DNA of 64,000 nt from Rhabdornis inornatus (GCA_013397075.1 VWZS01007625.1:628676-692675), one strand, 5' to 3'. Positions 35,911 to 50,089 are shown, counted from the first letter of the stretch. Made by a program: numbers and translations. Notes: a model not told the origin generated them from the letters alone.

Positions 35911-38064
35911 TCAGTTTTGGCTGAGCTGCTTGAGGGTACACTCGCTCCTGGCTGCCTTCAGGCACCCCCTGCACCCACTGCTGCTTTACCCAGCCTTCAT
36001 CCAGCAAAGCAGGGGCACATTCCCAGCTCAATTGAGGGTATGGCAGTGCAGGTAGTGTTGGTTGGGGTGGATCAGTGCCCTAAGAGACCCAGGCAATGCG
36101 CAGTCTGTCTTAGGAAGGGTGGGGTCTGAGTGTCTTTCCTGTATTCACTGCTTCAGATGTGTACACCTGCCCAGGAGTGTCCCAGCTGCCATCTCACCAC
36201 AGTGCCAAATCTGAGCTGGTGATTGATTTGTTGTGCCAGGGCCTGCCTCTGCTGTTGAAAAACCTCCAGGGGTGCCTGCCCCTAAGGTCACTGCGTGATA
36301 GAGATGTACCAGCAGACCCAAATTGTACAACCTGCGTGATTGCTCCTGATCACCTGCTGTTGGTGTAGTGTGGGGGAGTTTTAGGCTCTCCATCCTATCT
36401 GGGTGCTGTTCTCTGCTGCACTGTACACTGCAGTTGTGTAGCATTACTAGGACTGACAGACCAATGCACACCTTTGGGCTTTACATGTGTGTGACAGCTG
36501 AGGCAAAAGAAAACAGTGTATTTTCTGAACACAGTACACACAGGTTACTTGGGCTTGAGTAGGCCTGTTATGTATAGGACTTTTGTTCTTTAGTTTGCAA
36601 ACACTGCATCTAAATACTTGTGCAGACTAGAAGAGTTAGGTGGAGAAATGACATGGCTTCCCCTAAAGTCACACAGCAGACAGCTGGCAGATGTAGGAAT
36701 GACCCAGCCCTTCTGTGCCCTACCCACCAAAGTACACTGCTCCTGTACTTTTCCTTCCACAACATTCCTTTGTGTACATCCCCTTCCCTGGTTACTTCTT
36801 CCTTCCAGCCTGCAGGGCGAGGTGGAGAGGGGATGGGTATGGAGAGACCGGGTTGCTGAGTTCCATCTGGAAGGCAATGCTGCACAACTCCTCCTACTTG
36901 CAACCAACACCCCATACAAGGATTTCAACAGCCAAGCCAGCTGCTAACAGGAATAAACTTGGCTGGTTTTAATAAATTTTTACCATCTCCAGATCTGGGC
37001 TAAAAATCCCTCTTCTCCCCAAAGGTGAAAAATGCTGCCAGTTGTTCCCCCTTGTGTTTGCACCACCCAAACCCTGTGACTCAGCAGTGACCCCAGGATG
37101 GATTTCCACAGAGTTCTTCATTAGGGGCTACACATTGCACCTGAACTTTACCACCAGCCAGGCACTCCTGGCCTGTCTGCTGTTACATTCCCCACCTGGA
37201 ATTCACCACACAAGTAATAGCAGCACAATAAAAGCCAACAGATGAGCTGCTTTCTTAGCCTGGCTTCAAAGTGGGAGCATTTGGTGCTTTGCTGTGCTCA
37301 GGTCCTGGCTCTGCTACCAACATCAGGGTTCCAACAGCAGAGAACCCCACACCATCATGGATGCCTGATGGTTTCACCCTTCATGGAACCCCTTTGTTGT
37401 GTTTTTTTCTTTCGGTTAATCTTGGTAAAATATGAGTCCTGAAACTGCACTGAGGGTACACACTGAAATCAGCAGATCTTCTTGGTATCTTTGTGCACGA
37501 GTTCTGGCTTTAAATTAGCTGTTGTTCTATGGAAATCTGGGCAGATTTCTGTCACATCTCCCAGAGGGCTGTATTTTGGCAATTTTACCTGGTCTGAGTC
37601 TAGTTTGCTAAATTTAGCAGGGCTTTGCATGGATTAAGTGCTGTGTGCTGTAACTTGGCAGAATCCATCTGCTCTGAGGAAACCTGGGCCATTTCTCTCC
37701 ATTGCTCATTTTCTGTAAATACAACTGTGCTGCTGGTCCCTTGATCATCTGAAACCAGGGAAGGGTCTGGTGCTTGGCAAGGTTGCCTCTCACACCTGAT
37801 GCAGGGTGCAAAGGAGGATGGGGGGGAACTGATCATTGAATTACTGTGTGTCATTTCTCCAGATCAGACACTGCAATAACATCTGCATACAGCCACAGCA
37901 GCTCCTGCTCTGTCCAGGCACCAGCCAGGGCTGTGTGTGCCCACACTGCCCCAGAGCAGCTCACCTGGGCTGGGATTTGGCTTTGCTCTGCCTGCTAGAG
38001 GCTTCCACTGCTCTTGCAACCAGTATTTGTTTCTAAGTTGTGGTTTTGTTTCCTAGGGCTCATT
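35911..38064. other. Intergenic DNA, possibly more LINE relic at its start
   Basis: Sequence immediately after the reverse-transcriptase relic may be decayed LINE (to about 36.4 kb), but I could not match further motifs. From there to 38.06 kb nothing is recognised. Confidence 0.4.
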
Positions 38065-38068
38065 CAAG

Positions 38069-38815
38069 TGTGATTTCAGTTTCACTAGGCTTTTGCAGTA
38101 ACACACTTTCTTGAAGGAAAGAAGGAAGAGATGCAGCTTTCAGAGAAGAAAATACCTGTGGGCATCAGTGTGATATCAGAAGCACATCTAATAATTCAAA
38201 ATTTTAGAAGCATATAACGTACTTAAGTAAGTAAAAGAGAAGAGAGAAATACATAGCTTTTTAAGTAATTTTGTAAAAGTAGGGAAACAACTTATAATAA
38301 AACATATAAGAACGCAGCTTGTTTAGTAAAAACAACTTGTAGCAAAGCACACAAAAAATTTAGTTGCTAAGTAAAGACCATAAAAATAAGTAGTATATGA
38401 TGAAAAATCAGTAAAGAAAAACTTAAATGTTGCGAAGAATCAATAAAAGAGAATCTGTAGATTGAGAAACCAGCAAAGACCAGAGTTTTAGCTGAGAGAA
38501 GCTAACCTGAGAATTAGCTAAACCTTCACTGCACCTACCCAGAAACAAAGTCAAACAGCAGACATCTAAAAAAAAGTCTTTACTTCATCAGAAGACCCCT
38601 ACAAAAGATTAATTATAATATGAATCACAAAGAGATGGAGAAAGCAAGAGAATAGGTGAGCAAAGAAGTGTAAGTTTGTGAAATCTTTGTGTATTTAAAC
38701 AGAACCTGTCCTAACCAGATACACATGTATAGTAGAAATATCCCCCGTGTGTCCCAGCTAAAAATAAAACACACCACTTACCAATTTTAAATTGTAAAGT
38801 CCTTATTCCATAACA
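38069..38815 (+). mobile_element. Probable solo LTR of an endogenous retrovirus
   Basis: A sharply A-rich island of 747 bases stands out from its neighbours. It starts TGTGATTTC and ends CATAACA, and is flanked on both sides by CAAG (38065-38068 and 38816-38819), a 4-bp target-site duplication. Near the 3' end there is a TATTTAAA TATA-like site (about 38693), an AATAAA (38763-38768) and a short U5-like segment, in the right order for a + strand LTR. A-richness is typical of several retroviral lineages. No gag, pol or env sequence is attached, so it would be a recombined single LTR. A 4-bp match could occur by chance. Confidence 0.6.
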
Positions 38816-41800
38816 CAAGTGTTTTGGTAGCTCCATCCTCGGGAACCTGTTTCAAATCCCTGTGCCTGTCCTTTCCAGAGCCCAGCAATGCCACTGAGGG
38901 CATGCCCTGGCTGCTGAGGATTTGGGGCTATCCTATACCAGTACATTTACCTTCCAGCAGGTCTGGGGTGCTGGGGGCACGCAGCAGCTGTTGAATTGTG
39001 GTGCTGTACAAACAGAGGACAGGTGCTGGCTGCATCCTCTCACTCCTGTGTCGAGTGTAATCACAGGAGCTGCCCTGTTTCACCAGCTGGGACAGATCCC
39101 AGAGTGTTCCTGTGGGTATTGTGTTCCCAAAACATGGATTGTCACAGCACCCTGGAATGCTCTGCCCAGCAGCCATGGCAGTGGGTGAGCCCCTGGCTGC
39201 ACTCTGGTTCCAGATACCAGCAGGGAGGTGCTGCCCACCCTGAGCCATCTCTGCAGGCACAGGGAGCTGCACCACAGCGTTTGCAGGCTGCTTCAGCTCT
39301 CCAATCCCAGCCTGGAAAGGGCTGCCTGTGCTCAGAACCTCGGCAGGTGTTTCTGGTTTCTGAGGCTGGAATGTGGAGTCACTCAGAGCAGGTTGTTCCC
39401 AAGTGGAGCACAACCTGCACAGGGAAGACTTTGTCGATGGCAGTTCATTCCTGTGCCTGTTTTCTCATAGGTGTGATGTACATGTATTATTTTTGGCCCC
39501 TCAAAGCAGGTTTGGTGGTCATCCATGCCAAATTTCCATGTGAAATGAGGCGTTTCCAGGAGACCAATGTGGAGTTTTTGCTCCCCGGCCTGCCTGTGCT
39601 GTGTCTCCTCCAGAGACACTTCACCTCCTCCTCTGCAACTGTCTGCTCCTCTGACATGGATTTGATACCACCCAGAAATGTGGATTTCACCCTCAGACTA
39701 TGCTGTTGTAGGCAGCTGGGCAATCGTGGCTCTGCTAAAGGGGTTGGTTGTGCAGACTTTGGAACCAGACCAGAATCCAGAATTCCCCTTGACTGGGGAA
39801 GGTGTGGGGTGCCAAAACTCAACTCCGAAAACCTCTTTCCTCCCTGTGAATAGCCACTGCTACTCAGTGCACTGTGAGCTGAGAAAAGCTGGCAATCCCT
39901 GGGCAGACAAGCTGAGATGTGCTCATGTCTGGGGTCAGGTTTACAATAGGGTATCACGGTGGGAGCATGAGGAGGAAATGTTCTCCAGTAATCCAAAAGG
40001 GAGTTCCTGTGTGCTGCAGGCATCAAAGCAGCCCCCCTTGTGCAGGTGGGAGCCTGGGCTGGTCCCTGTGCCATGGCCAGACTCCACATGCCTCTGGTTT
40101 TGTTACTCATGCCCTAATCTTTTCATTCCCCTGGGGAAAGTCATAAAAGTAATTGTAAAATCTTTGGCAAGGTGGCGGGAGGAGATGGGAGTGTAGGGGA
40201 GATCCCTGCCCTGGCTGCTCTGTGGGTGCTGCAGCTGCCTCAGGCTGAGCTTGTCCCTTCACAGGGTCACCCATGAAGGGACTCCCCCATCTCCTTCCCC
40301 TTGTGCTGGCTGATCAAACCCTCCCCTGGAGAGAGCAGGATCATGGAAGCACCACACAGTCCCCACCACCTCTGGTGTCCTCACTCAGTGCAGGGGCACT
40401 GCTGGAGAGACCAGCAAGGGGCCCCTGGGATGGGACCTTCTGGAGAGCATCTCCTGCACTGGGAGGCCACACCAGCCCTTGGAAAATGGGATTAGGGCAA
40501 ATATTTTTCTGCATCCCCCAGACAAGAGCACTGAGCTGCCGGGTATTTGATACATCGGCTGGATTGGTCTCTGCCATGGGCAGCTAAGCCAGGGTGCTTA
40601 GCATCAGGAAATCCCTCACAGCACAGCAGCCTTTGAAGGCAAATGTGACCCTTTGATTGGCAGCCCTAAGTCTGACTGGACTTAAAATAGACCCTCAGCA
40701 TCAGCTCTCTGAAATTCAGCTCTCCTCAAGCTCCATTTTTTTGGCCCTGCTTAATTCTGATTTTGACATACAGGCATTATAATTAGGCAATTTGAAAATG
40801 GAAACCATAAAAAAAAAGCAAAATAAGGCCATGCTATGGAGTGACAGCTCTGTGCTTACCCTGTTAACTCTTTCCCTGGGCCATCAGAGATGGGATGCTA
40901 TGTTGGGTGGGCTCCTACTCTCATCTAAATCTATGCTTATGCTCTTGTTTTGTAACAGGTATTTTGAGCAGTGGTGCAAACAGGGGAAATTCCTGTCTCT
41001 CACCCTGCTGTTAGACACCAAACACTCCTGCACAGGTGAATCCCACAGCTCGGAGGGTCTCCAGGCCCAAGGCCACTTACATGAGTCTCAGACTAAAGGT
41101 GAGTGAAGCCTCATGCTCAGAGCTCTCTTCTGCTTTTCTGCCTCCATTTCCAGCTGCCTACAGTATTTTTGATTGCTTACCCCAGCCAAAGAACAGTGAA
41201 ATCCACATATTCTTCCCCCCAGGGCTGGGAGTTTTTCAGCAGTAATTAAACAGTCCTTTGTGCCTGCTTTGCAGAGCACCTCAAATCAGACACCTCACAC
41301 TGCCAACAGCTGCACAGCACAGGGCATCGATGACAAAGATTTGCTTCTTTGTTTGATTTTAATTATTCAGCTTCAGTGCAAAATCTCTTCCAGTTATACC
41401 ACTATAAAAGCACTGGGTAAACAAAGCTGATTTTTCTTGTGTGATGTGTTGATGCCACCGGTGGATTTTGCTGTGGTGGGGAGTTTTTCCAGGATAGCTG
41501 CACCAGCAGGACTGGTGAAGGGCAGGTGGCAGGAGCTGGATGTGTATCAATCCATTGGCAGCCAATACACTGCACGTCCTGCTCGGGCACTGCTGCCTCA
41601 GGAATCTGAGTGAGGGGCTTTGTCCCAAAGCCAGTGTCCAGAGTGCTGTGAGCAAGGCATGGCTGATCCCTGCTCCTGCCTAGAAGCAGGGATGTGTGGT
41701 AGGCTCCCATCACTGGGAGCCAGGGAAGTGTGTGCACGTTTCTGTGGGCCTGTGCCCACATTCCCATACCCCATTACATCTTGAGGTTGGGGTTTTTTCC

Positions 41801-42794
41801 TCAGGGCACCCCAAGGTGAGATATTTTAGCTCTCAAACCCAGGTGCCCAGGCAGGCTGGGAGCCCTCAGAGGGGGCTGTGCCCTGGAGGTCTGAATGAGC
41901 TGGTTGGAGGAAAACCTTTTGCCTGCCCATTTCTGCCACCTTGACTTGCATTCAAACACTTCAGAGTCATCTGCTGGGGAGCTGCCAGTCACACACTGCT
42001 GCTCTTTGGGTCTGGGCCATGCACAGACACGCAGGGGAAAGAATTCCTCCCCTCACCTCCTTATCTCCCCAGGAGGAATGCAGCCTTCATTCAGTGCACA
42101 CACACTGTGCTGTCTCTAGGAATAACCTTCTGGAAATACCTTTGTGGAGCTGGGGAGAACGGGATGCTAAGGGGGAGCTGATGGTCTTGAGGGAGATGGA
42201 GGAAGAGGGGAGCATGGAAATAATTAGCATTTCTATCCTTCTTTTCCCTGAAAATGGTGGTTCTCTTGCTCTCACATCTCTGAAATGTCCCTTCAACAAA
42301 GGAGGCCCCTTCTCCACAGCAAGCTGTATGATCTTGGAAACAATTTTGTCCAGCCTGGGAGTGCAGTAACTCTTTGGAAGCCCAAGATAAAGTTTCCCTG
42401 TTTCCCACCCGTGCCAGGCTCCCTGTCTCTGCACTGTGTCTGAGGGGCACACTAGGAGCTGAGCTGGGATTCTTCACAATACCTGGGAACACGAAAAACA
42501 CCATGGTAGGACTCTGTTGGCAGTGTGTACAAGCCAATTTGCTGCATGCCTTATGCACTTTACTCTCCTGTCTGTGATTGTTTGTCTCCTCTCCACTGTT
42601 GCAGGTTTCACTGCTGCTATGGGCTGGTTCTTCTGCCCTCGGTGGTGTTGACTTTATTGTGGAAAAATGTAGGGAGGATCTCAGAGAAGCAATTATTTTG
42701 TGTACTGGCTTTAGGCTCCTCATGTTTTGCTGCCTCCTTATCCTTCTGTTTCCCAAGAAGTCTTACAGATATTTCTTTATGTGTATGTTTAAAT

Positions 42795-42870
42795 GCACGC
42801 ACACCCATATATATGTATATATATTTGTGTATACACACATGCACACATATGGATATATAGATATAAAAAT
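42795..42870. repeat. AT/AC-rich microsatellite
   Basis: Imperfect alternation of CACACAC, TATATGTATATATAT and ATATGGATATATAGATAT. Confidence 0.75.
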
Positions 42871-43504
42871 ATGGTGGGCCAAAGAAACTGTTGTTGAATT
42901 ATTGCAGTGTCCCTGAAAATGAGTGTGTATTCCCTTCACTTATTTTTTGAGAGGGGTTTTCACATGTATTTGAAGGAATTTTAGCAGATGGCAGCAGTGT
43001 AGCAGCGCTGAGCACAGTCACCAGGTCAGCCCAGCACCACACAGCACTGAAGGTGTCTGGAACTCAGTTCAGCCATGGATATTTCATGGCTCTGAGGTAG
43101 TCAGACTCCACTCCTCCTCAGCCTTTTACCTCCCTGTGAAGAGGTGACAAGGTTGAAAAGAGTACTGTTGAAGAAAGACCTCTGTATTGTATGAGTATTG
43201 TATGAAAGACCTCTGAGACAAGGACATCTTGCCTTTGAGGAGGTGGCTATTGTCCACTTTGCTGAGGTTTCTGTCCCAGCTGTGCAAGGACCTTTGCTTG
43301 GGAATGACAGACGTTGATGCTGGGATGAACCTGCTCTTGTTCTGAAGCAAGCACACACAGCTGGTGTCCCTGCTGTCCTGGTTGTTCATTTTACTCTCAG
43401 TGTTTCCTCGTTGATGATGACAGCTGTTACTGATACCTCACCTATCAGTAGCAGAGAGCCACTAAAACCAGCATTTCCCACATGAATGGAGAATTTGCTG
43501 GCAG

Positions 43505-43532
43505 CAGTCAGTCAGTCAGTCAGTCAGTCAGT
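43505..43532. repeat. (CAGT)7 microsatellite
   Basis: Seven uninterrupted CAGT units; this produces the QSVSQS-type peptide in overlapping frames. Confidence 0.95.
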
Positions 43533-46500
43533 CCAAGGGGAAGCCCCTGGCCCACGCTGGCTGCTGTGCCATGGGTGTTTGCTGCTGGCTGCCTGGAGCT
43601 GTCTGTGCTCCCTGGCGATGCTCCCTGGCCACAGGCACGGCTGTGGAGGTGGCCGTGGCACCCAGCCAGCTGGCGGCAGGTGGGCACTACCCAGAACCAT
43701 CTCAGGACTGTTTGCCCAGTGGCCCTGCAGGGAGGGGTGTGCCCGGGTAGGCAGATCCCTCCTGCTCAGACTTGCCTGCCATCCCCAGAAGGCTGTGGGC
43801 TGAAGCACTGCCCATCCCAGGTTCAGGGCAGGAGAGCTGTCTGCAGGCTGGGCGAGGCCCCTCTGATGTGCCTGCCAGGAGCTGCATACAGACACAGACA
43901 GCTGGATGAAAGGTGAAAGGTGTGTAAAATCCCCCCCGAGGGATAGGATTGGAGCTGTTAAACCAAGGGCTTATGGAAACACTTAAGGCTCCATCTGGGG
44001 TAGCCATATTTCCCTCCAGAACCAGTGGGAGCTGGGAGATCACAGGCTCTAACTCCACTGGTGTTTCATTTTGGAGCAGCCGTGTGGTTTAGAAGCAAAT
44101 TGTGCTCACTCTCTGCGCACTCCATGGGTTGGCAGTGCAGGTTTTTTTGCATACAAACTGGGTTCATTTTGGTGGATACCATATCAGGAGTTCTGCCTGA
44201 GCTTGCACCATATGTTCTCCAGCTGTGGAGGAGGATGTGGTGGATGAAAGCAGCAGCTGGTTCTCTGGGCAGCTGGGAATGACATGCATGGCTAGGGGCT
44301 TGGTCCAGGAGATTCAGCCTAGCTGGAAGGACCATCCTGGAGCAGCCCACAAGGTTGGTGTAGGAGCCTCAAAACCAACAGCTTCAGCCAACTGATCTCC
44401 TCTGCCACACACGATTCTTTAATCATGTAGACACTGCCCTTGAGTTTATGTGACCTTGAGCCCTTCGTGAGTAGTGGCCTTAAGTGGGTGTTGAAGTTTG
44501 GCTCTTCAGGAACCACAGGTCGCCTCACTTGTGTCCCACACCTACAGCTGCAGCATGGCCTGTGCTGAAGTGTTTGCAGGCTTTGCTCTGCCAGGGTGAG
44601 TTGAGTATCCCCCCTTTGTGGTGGGGTCAGCATGGGCCATCAGGAGAACACTGGCTGCTGTTTTACACAGTGGGTGTTGGAGAGAATGGCCAGAATTGTT
44701 TTCTTCCTCCACTTCTTCTTGCTGAGACCATAAGAACATATGCTGGATACTCCCTGGGGTCCCTGTGATCTGGAAAGTAATTGCAGCCATCCTGGGACAC
44801 CTTGGGAAGGCCCCTGCTGCCTTCTGCAGCTGTAAAAGCCCCTCTGCTGGAGCAGATCTGGGTGTGGGAGGCACTGGGCTGGTAGCTGAAGGTGTTTTGT
44901 TGGTAGGGGCAGAGCAGCAGCCGCCTCACTGGTTGTGCTGCACTGGGCTGAGCAACCTGGCCAGGACATGCACTGGGCCAGGGAATACCCCCAGGAGCAC
45001 TTCCAAGCTCCCCACCTTCAGGCTCTGTCCCTCAGCTGTCACTGACCTGGCTAGGGCAGCAGAAGCACCGGTGAGTGCTCAGAGCAGTGCCAGTCTCCCT
45101 GCAGCTGTTGGAGGCACAGCTGGAACAAAAAGCGGCTCTTCTCAGGCTCAGTGCCAAAGTTTCCCGCTCCTCCTTGTCAAGCCGGGGTACCATCTCAACC
45201 CACAATCTTCCTGCATGGATCACTGGTGCCTGGAGTGGCCAGACACCACCTCCAGCAGGAAGGGGCAGAGCCTGCAGCTCTGATAGAGGCATCCCCTCCC
45301 AGCTGGCTGATAAGAGGCCAGGATGGGAAAAAGCCTCTCATGAAGGCAACAGAGGGTCACTCCTCAAAACCGAGGCATCTCCCAGCCACAAACTAATCTT
45401 TCCAAACACAGCTTGGTGTTTTCATGTTGCCTTTGTGTTTGCTGGAGGATAAGCAATGCCTGGTCTGGGTGGGGTGAGTTCAGACAGGGCTGGTTCTATG
45501 CACTGAGCTGGGCAGTTTGGGCCAGGCAGGGAGACCTGGGTTGTCAGTGCCATTGCCAACACAAGGGCAGAATGGCAGGAAAGCAGTTCCTGGTGTTCCA
45601 GGTTCCAGGTGTCCCATGCCTGGTGCCTTGGAGAAAGCTGGGAACAGTGGGGAGGCTGGGCCAGGCACTGCCTGCCCTGGGGAAAGGCTCCAGTGGTAGC
45701 AAAGGTGTGTTTGCACAGAGAGACAGGGAGGAGACAAGTGCTGGAGTTGGGAGGACAGTGGAGAATAGATTCATATGATGGTCGGTTGCAGAGGTGCTTT
45801 TCAAGTCCTGCCTCGTCTCTTAAATCTGTGTAGTCCATGGTGTCTTGCTGGTGTTTTTCATCTAGAGATCTCTGAGATGAATACAGTCATCATCCCCAAG
45901 CAGAAGGCTGGAAAAATTCAGGTGCAGAGCAGGTGGAGGTGAGAGCTGGGACTGAAACAAGAGCAGCTGCCCCAGTCTGTGCTGCTGAAACTGTGTCTGC
46001 TCTGGAGAACCAGGAGGCCACTGAGAGCACGCCCCAGGCTGTGGCTGAGGCCAGCTGTGCTCATGGTGAGCTCAGGGCTCTCCTCTGGTGTCCTGGCTCT
46101 GTGGTGGAAAGTGCTCTCTGCTCATGGACTCTTATGGTCAAGGCAGGACAAAGCTCTGGACTCCTGCAGAGGTTTTCTGACAGGTGTGTTCATGAGGGCA
46201 GTGCTAAGCCATGGGAGATGCCAGGAGCCACTGGTCTCCTTTTGCCCAGAGTATTTTGACAGCAACGTGTCAGGTTTGGAAAACCTGTCTGTGCAGGTAT
46301 TGCTTTCATGCTCAGTGACCAGACTGCTCTTCTATCACACCTATCAAAAAAACATCTCAGCACTTTGGAGGAGTACATGAGGTGATGTGATTGCTATCCC
46401 ATGTGCATTGCTTGTTCTCACAGCAGTGGGAAGAGTTCATATTTTCAAGTGCTTTGCTTTGTACTTTAATACCCACATAGGCTAAGGAGGGTAGGGCAGG

Positions 46501-49500
46501 AGACAGAGAGGTTTGGGGTGATGTGGTTGCTCCTGAGTGTTTTCTTCCCACAGTCCAGAGGGACCCAGGAAAGTCCCAGCTCCTACACAGGGATACTCTG
46601 CCCTTGTTTTTGGAGCTGCTCTGTCCCAAGGAGCTCAGTCATGGCTCTCCTACCTCACTGCAGCATCCTGCCTAACATTTACTCTTCTTAACTGCATGGA
46701 AGAGAACATCTTGAGCAGGGAGAGATGGTGCAAACCTGTGAAGGTGCTCCTGGTGCTAGTTAGCCACTTCCAGGTTATGCCAGTTGGAGTGAGAAATTCT
46801 CCTACAGACTCCTGCTCTGTGAAGGAGGAGGAGGAGGCTGGGCAGGGAGAGAGGCAGAGAGAAAGGGGTTTGGAAGAACTCCTAGTAAAGGAAGGGCCAG
46901 CTTGGCAGTGGTTTCTCTTACCCCAGCAAGTCATTCCCTGCTAAGCAGCTTTCCAATAGCCACTAAAGCTTCTGTGCTGCCATTTCCCCTTGCCTCCTTG
47001 GGAATGGACCCTGGAAAGGAGGCATCATTCATATTTCTCCTCAGTGGCATTTTGCAGAGCAGAATAGACAGTCCTTCAGCCCTGAAGAAGAGCCCCTTGA
47101 GCTGTTTCCAGAGGACCCAATCTCTTTGTGGCAGCAGATGTGGGATTGATTGAAGAAGTCCATTTGCTTGGTGGTGTTAGCCATGGAAAACTTCATGGAA
47201 ATATTCTAACACACTTTTTAATTCCAAATATGTGGTAGGATTTATGCAATTTATGCTACCTATGCAGGAGCCATGGGAGAGTCTCAGAGCAAAGTGCTCC
47301 CGGGCTCTGGAGGTCCGTGGTGATGCCTCAAGCCATGTTCTCACCAGGACTTTGACTTAGAGATGAAATATCTCAGCAGTGCAGAACAGATCCAGGGCTG
47401 GCTTCATCTTCTGCTGCATTGTTCATGAGTATGTGAAAGCTCTGAAAAATGTGACAGACTTTGGGTTAGGTCCTCAACACAGCATTGCTTCTCATGAGAC
47501 GAAATGTGAGCATGTTCCTGTAAGGCAGGAATGCACTGGCTGGAAGCTGCGGGATAATGGCAAATACAAAGGGAAAGTGAAGTCTTTGGTGTTTTGTCTC
47601 CCAAGAGGAGATCACTTCTGCCAGTGATCTACAAGCACTCACAGCCATGGCAGCATGGTTCAAAGCAGTTTGAAAACATTTCTGCATGGTGTTTCGCAGG
47701 ACAGCTTGCTTGGGAATGCAGAGGATCAGGAGCCCCTCCAGGCCTTTGGAGAGGTCACACCGGCAGCACAGTCTCCTTTTTGCCAAAGTGAGCGCTCAAC
47801 AAAGAGCTCTAGTGAAGATACAGCTCATGTTCCCTTTTTATGCACTGCTCAGCCCTCTCAGGTAGTGATGTGCAGAGGCTCAGCACCGCTCCTAAATCCC
47901 TAAAGCATTTTGGCCTTGTCACTGAGGGTGGCCGTGGGACCCTCAGGCTGGGAGGAGGAGGAAGGGAAAAGGCAGAGATGCTCAGAGCCCCATGGGCTGT
48001 GTGTGTTCAGGAGAAGACAGCATGGCAGGGCCCCAGTTTCTCTTACTGATGAAGCTCTGTGCTTTCCTAGTGGGAAAGGGTTTGGTCCTGTTTTCTGAGA
48101 AATAAGTGGCAGTTTTCCTCTTGGTTTCTATGAGAGCAGGTCTGGGAGTGAAGTTTATATAAAGAGGACTCTTGTGCATGTGGGTGTTTTGTCCACCTAC
48201 AAAATAAAAATCTGTAATTGCTTTGCATTGAAGGCACGTGAGGGTCTGAGGCTTAGGTCCAGCCTTCCCCACATCCTTGTGTACACAGCAACTGATCTCT
48301 GCTTTTTAATTCTCCAGTCACAAATACATGCCTGGGACAGCACTTTGGCAGGGGACAAAGCCCAGCTCTGCTGCTGTCCCAGCCCTGCATTGCTGGGGAG
48401 ATGTGATGCATCCAGCAAACAGGTCTGTCTGGCCATGCCTGAGCCCAGGAATCTGGTCTGGGTGCTTGTGTTGGCTGTTTTCAGCCTGCACATGAGGTGT
48501 CTGTGCCTCCAAACCCTGTCTGTGCCTTGGGAACACAGTCCCAGCTGGGAATGGAGCTGCAGCCTGGAAGGTGCTGCGGGATCCATCCCTGGGCTGTGCT
48601 GTGGCACCTCTGGCAGTCCAGACACAGCCACTGGTGCCTGCTGCAGATGTGAGAGCAGCATCTGCCTGGGCTCTGCTGCTGTGCCCAGAGCCTGTGTGAG
48701 GGGCAGCTTCCAGCAGCAGCTGCCAAGGACTGTGCTCTCCACTCTGCCCTGGCCAGCTGGCTGGGGAAGCTGCTCTGCTCCTGCTCTCCTCCTCCTGGGA
48801 AGGAGATGAGAGCAGCTGGCAATGCTTTTTTGGGTTGTCAGTGGAGAGGTGCTTGTATTGAAGAGCAAAGTATTACTGCTCTTGTACAGTCCTGGCTTTG
48901 GTGAAACCAGATGGGTTTGAAGTAAATATGGAGTTCCTTTGTCAAATGTAATTAGAAGCTGAAATTCAGTTGTTTGAAGTGCTATGAGTAATCCTCTGCC
49001 TTTCTGAAAAAACTTTTTTTTTTTTAACTGAAAACTAGTGACTCGCAATGGATTCCAACAGTACTGGTTGGATAAAGGACAAGGAGATCATATAAAAGTC
49101 CCCCTTGGTTTGAAATGAAGGCAATGAAAAATGAGTGTCTTGTACTAAAAGTGTTGCTGGAGATTGTTGGCCAAGTATTGCAGTCCCACTTTCCTATTTT
49201 TAAAACTCTCTCACCAGCTGTGATGTGACTCTTCCCTCCACACCCACAACAGAAAAAAAGCCCCTACTGATTAGAAACAGGAAATAATAAAATTCACTAA
49301 CCACAAAGTATTTTCAAAGACACAAAATAAACAAGCAGAGATAGTGGGAAATGGATATTTCCCGCTGATCCCTTTTCAGCACAGTAACCATAGCTAATAA
49401 TTATAGTCACTGGGGATTTACAGCTTTTAGGGGGAATATATGTTTTTAAGATGATGCTGTCAAACTCCAGTAAAATATTTTCATCACCATCTCTCCCAGC

Positions 49501-49850
49501 ATAGCAATAAGGTGGCCAGGAGTGCCATGAGAGACACTCTTGACACCATCCAGAAGTAAAAGAGCTCTTCAGGCCCGAGCTGGGGTGGGGAGCTGCTCTC
49601 CTTGCTGGTCACACTGCTGTGCACTGGAGGTTCCTCTGGTGGGTGCAGCTCTCATGGGATGGGGTTTTTATCTAAACTCAGCAGTGTTTGTGGCAGTAAA
49701 CCGGGGAGATCTTTAATGTCTTTCCTCTGCCAGGATTCTGCAGTTCTCTTTGCCCGGTTGGTTTCTCTACCTGTGAGTATTCTGTGTGCTGCGCTGCCGT
49801 GGTTTGCTTGAGGTGGCCCCACCTCCCACCCTCCTCTGGACCTCTGCGTG

Positions 49851-49851
<1 letters not shown>

Positions 49852-49890
<39 letters not shown>
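49852..49890. repeat. (GAT)13 microsatellite
   Basis: Thirteen uninterrupted GAT units. On the other strand this reads as a poly-His frame, which is not a gene. Confidence 0.97.
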
Positions 49891-50089
49891 ATGTATTTTT
49901 TACATTGGTGATCACTCCAAAGGGCCCCATCATTTTCAGGCAGGGGGTGGAAACTGAGGTTGAGGTTTGTGTAATTCTTGGTCTGTGCAATTCAGTGTCT
50001 TTACCTGACATCTGCCCTGCCTCTCCTCCTTGCAGACAGGTGTAGGGCAATTGTTTCTCCTACCACCCTCATGCCACTGCTCCTAATGG

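Larger units (their letters stand above)
38820..49090. other. Intergenic DNA between HES6 and HES8, last part
   Basis: No gene is supported in 10 kb. Long open frames occur on both strands at 39.0-40.1 kb and 48.2-49.0 kb, but they have no recognisable domain or splice context (see findings). Simple repeats within it are listed separately. Confidence 0.5.
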
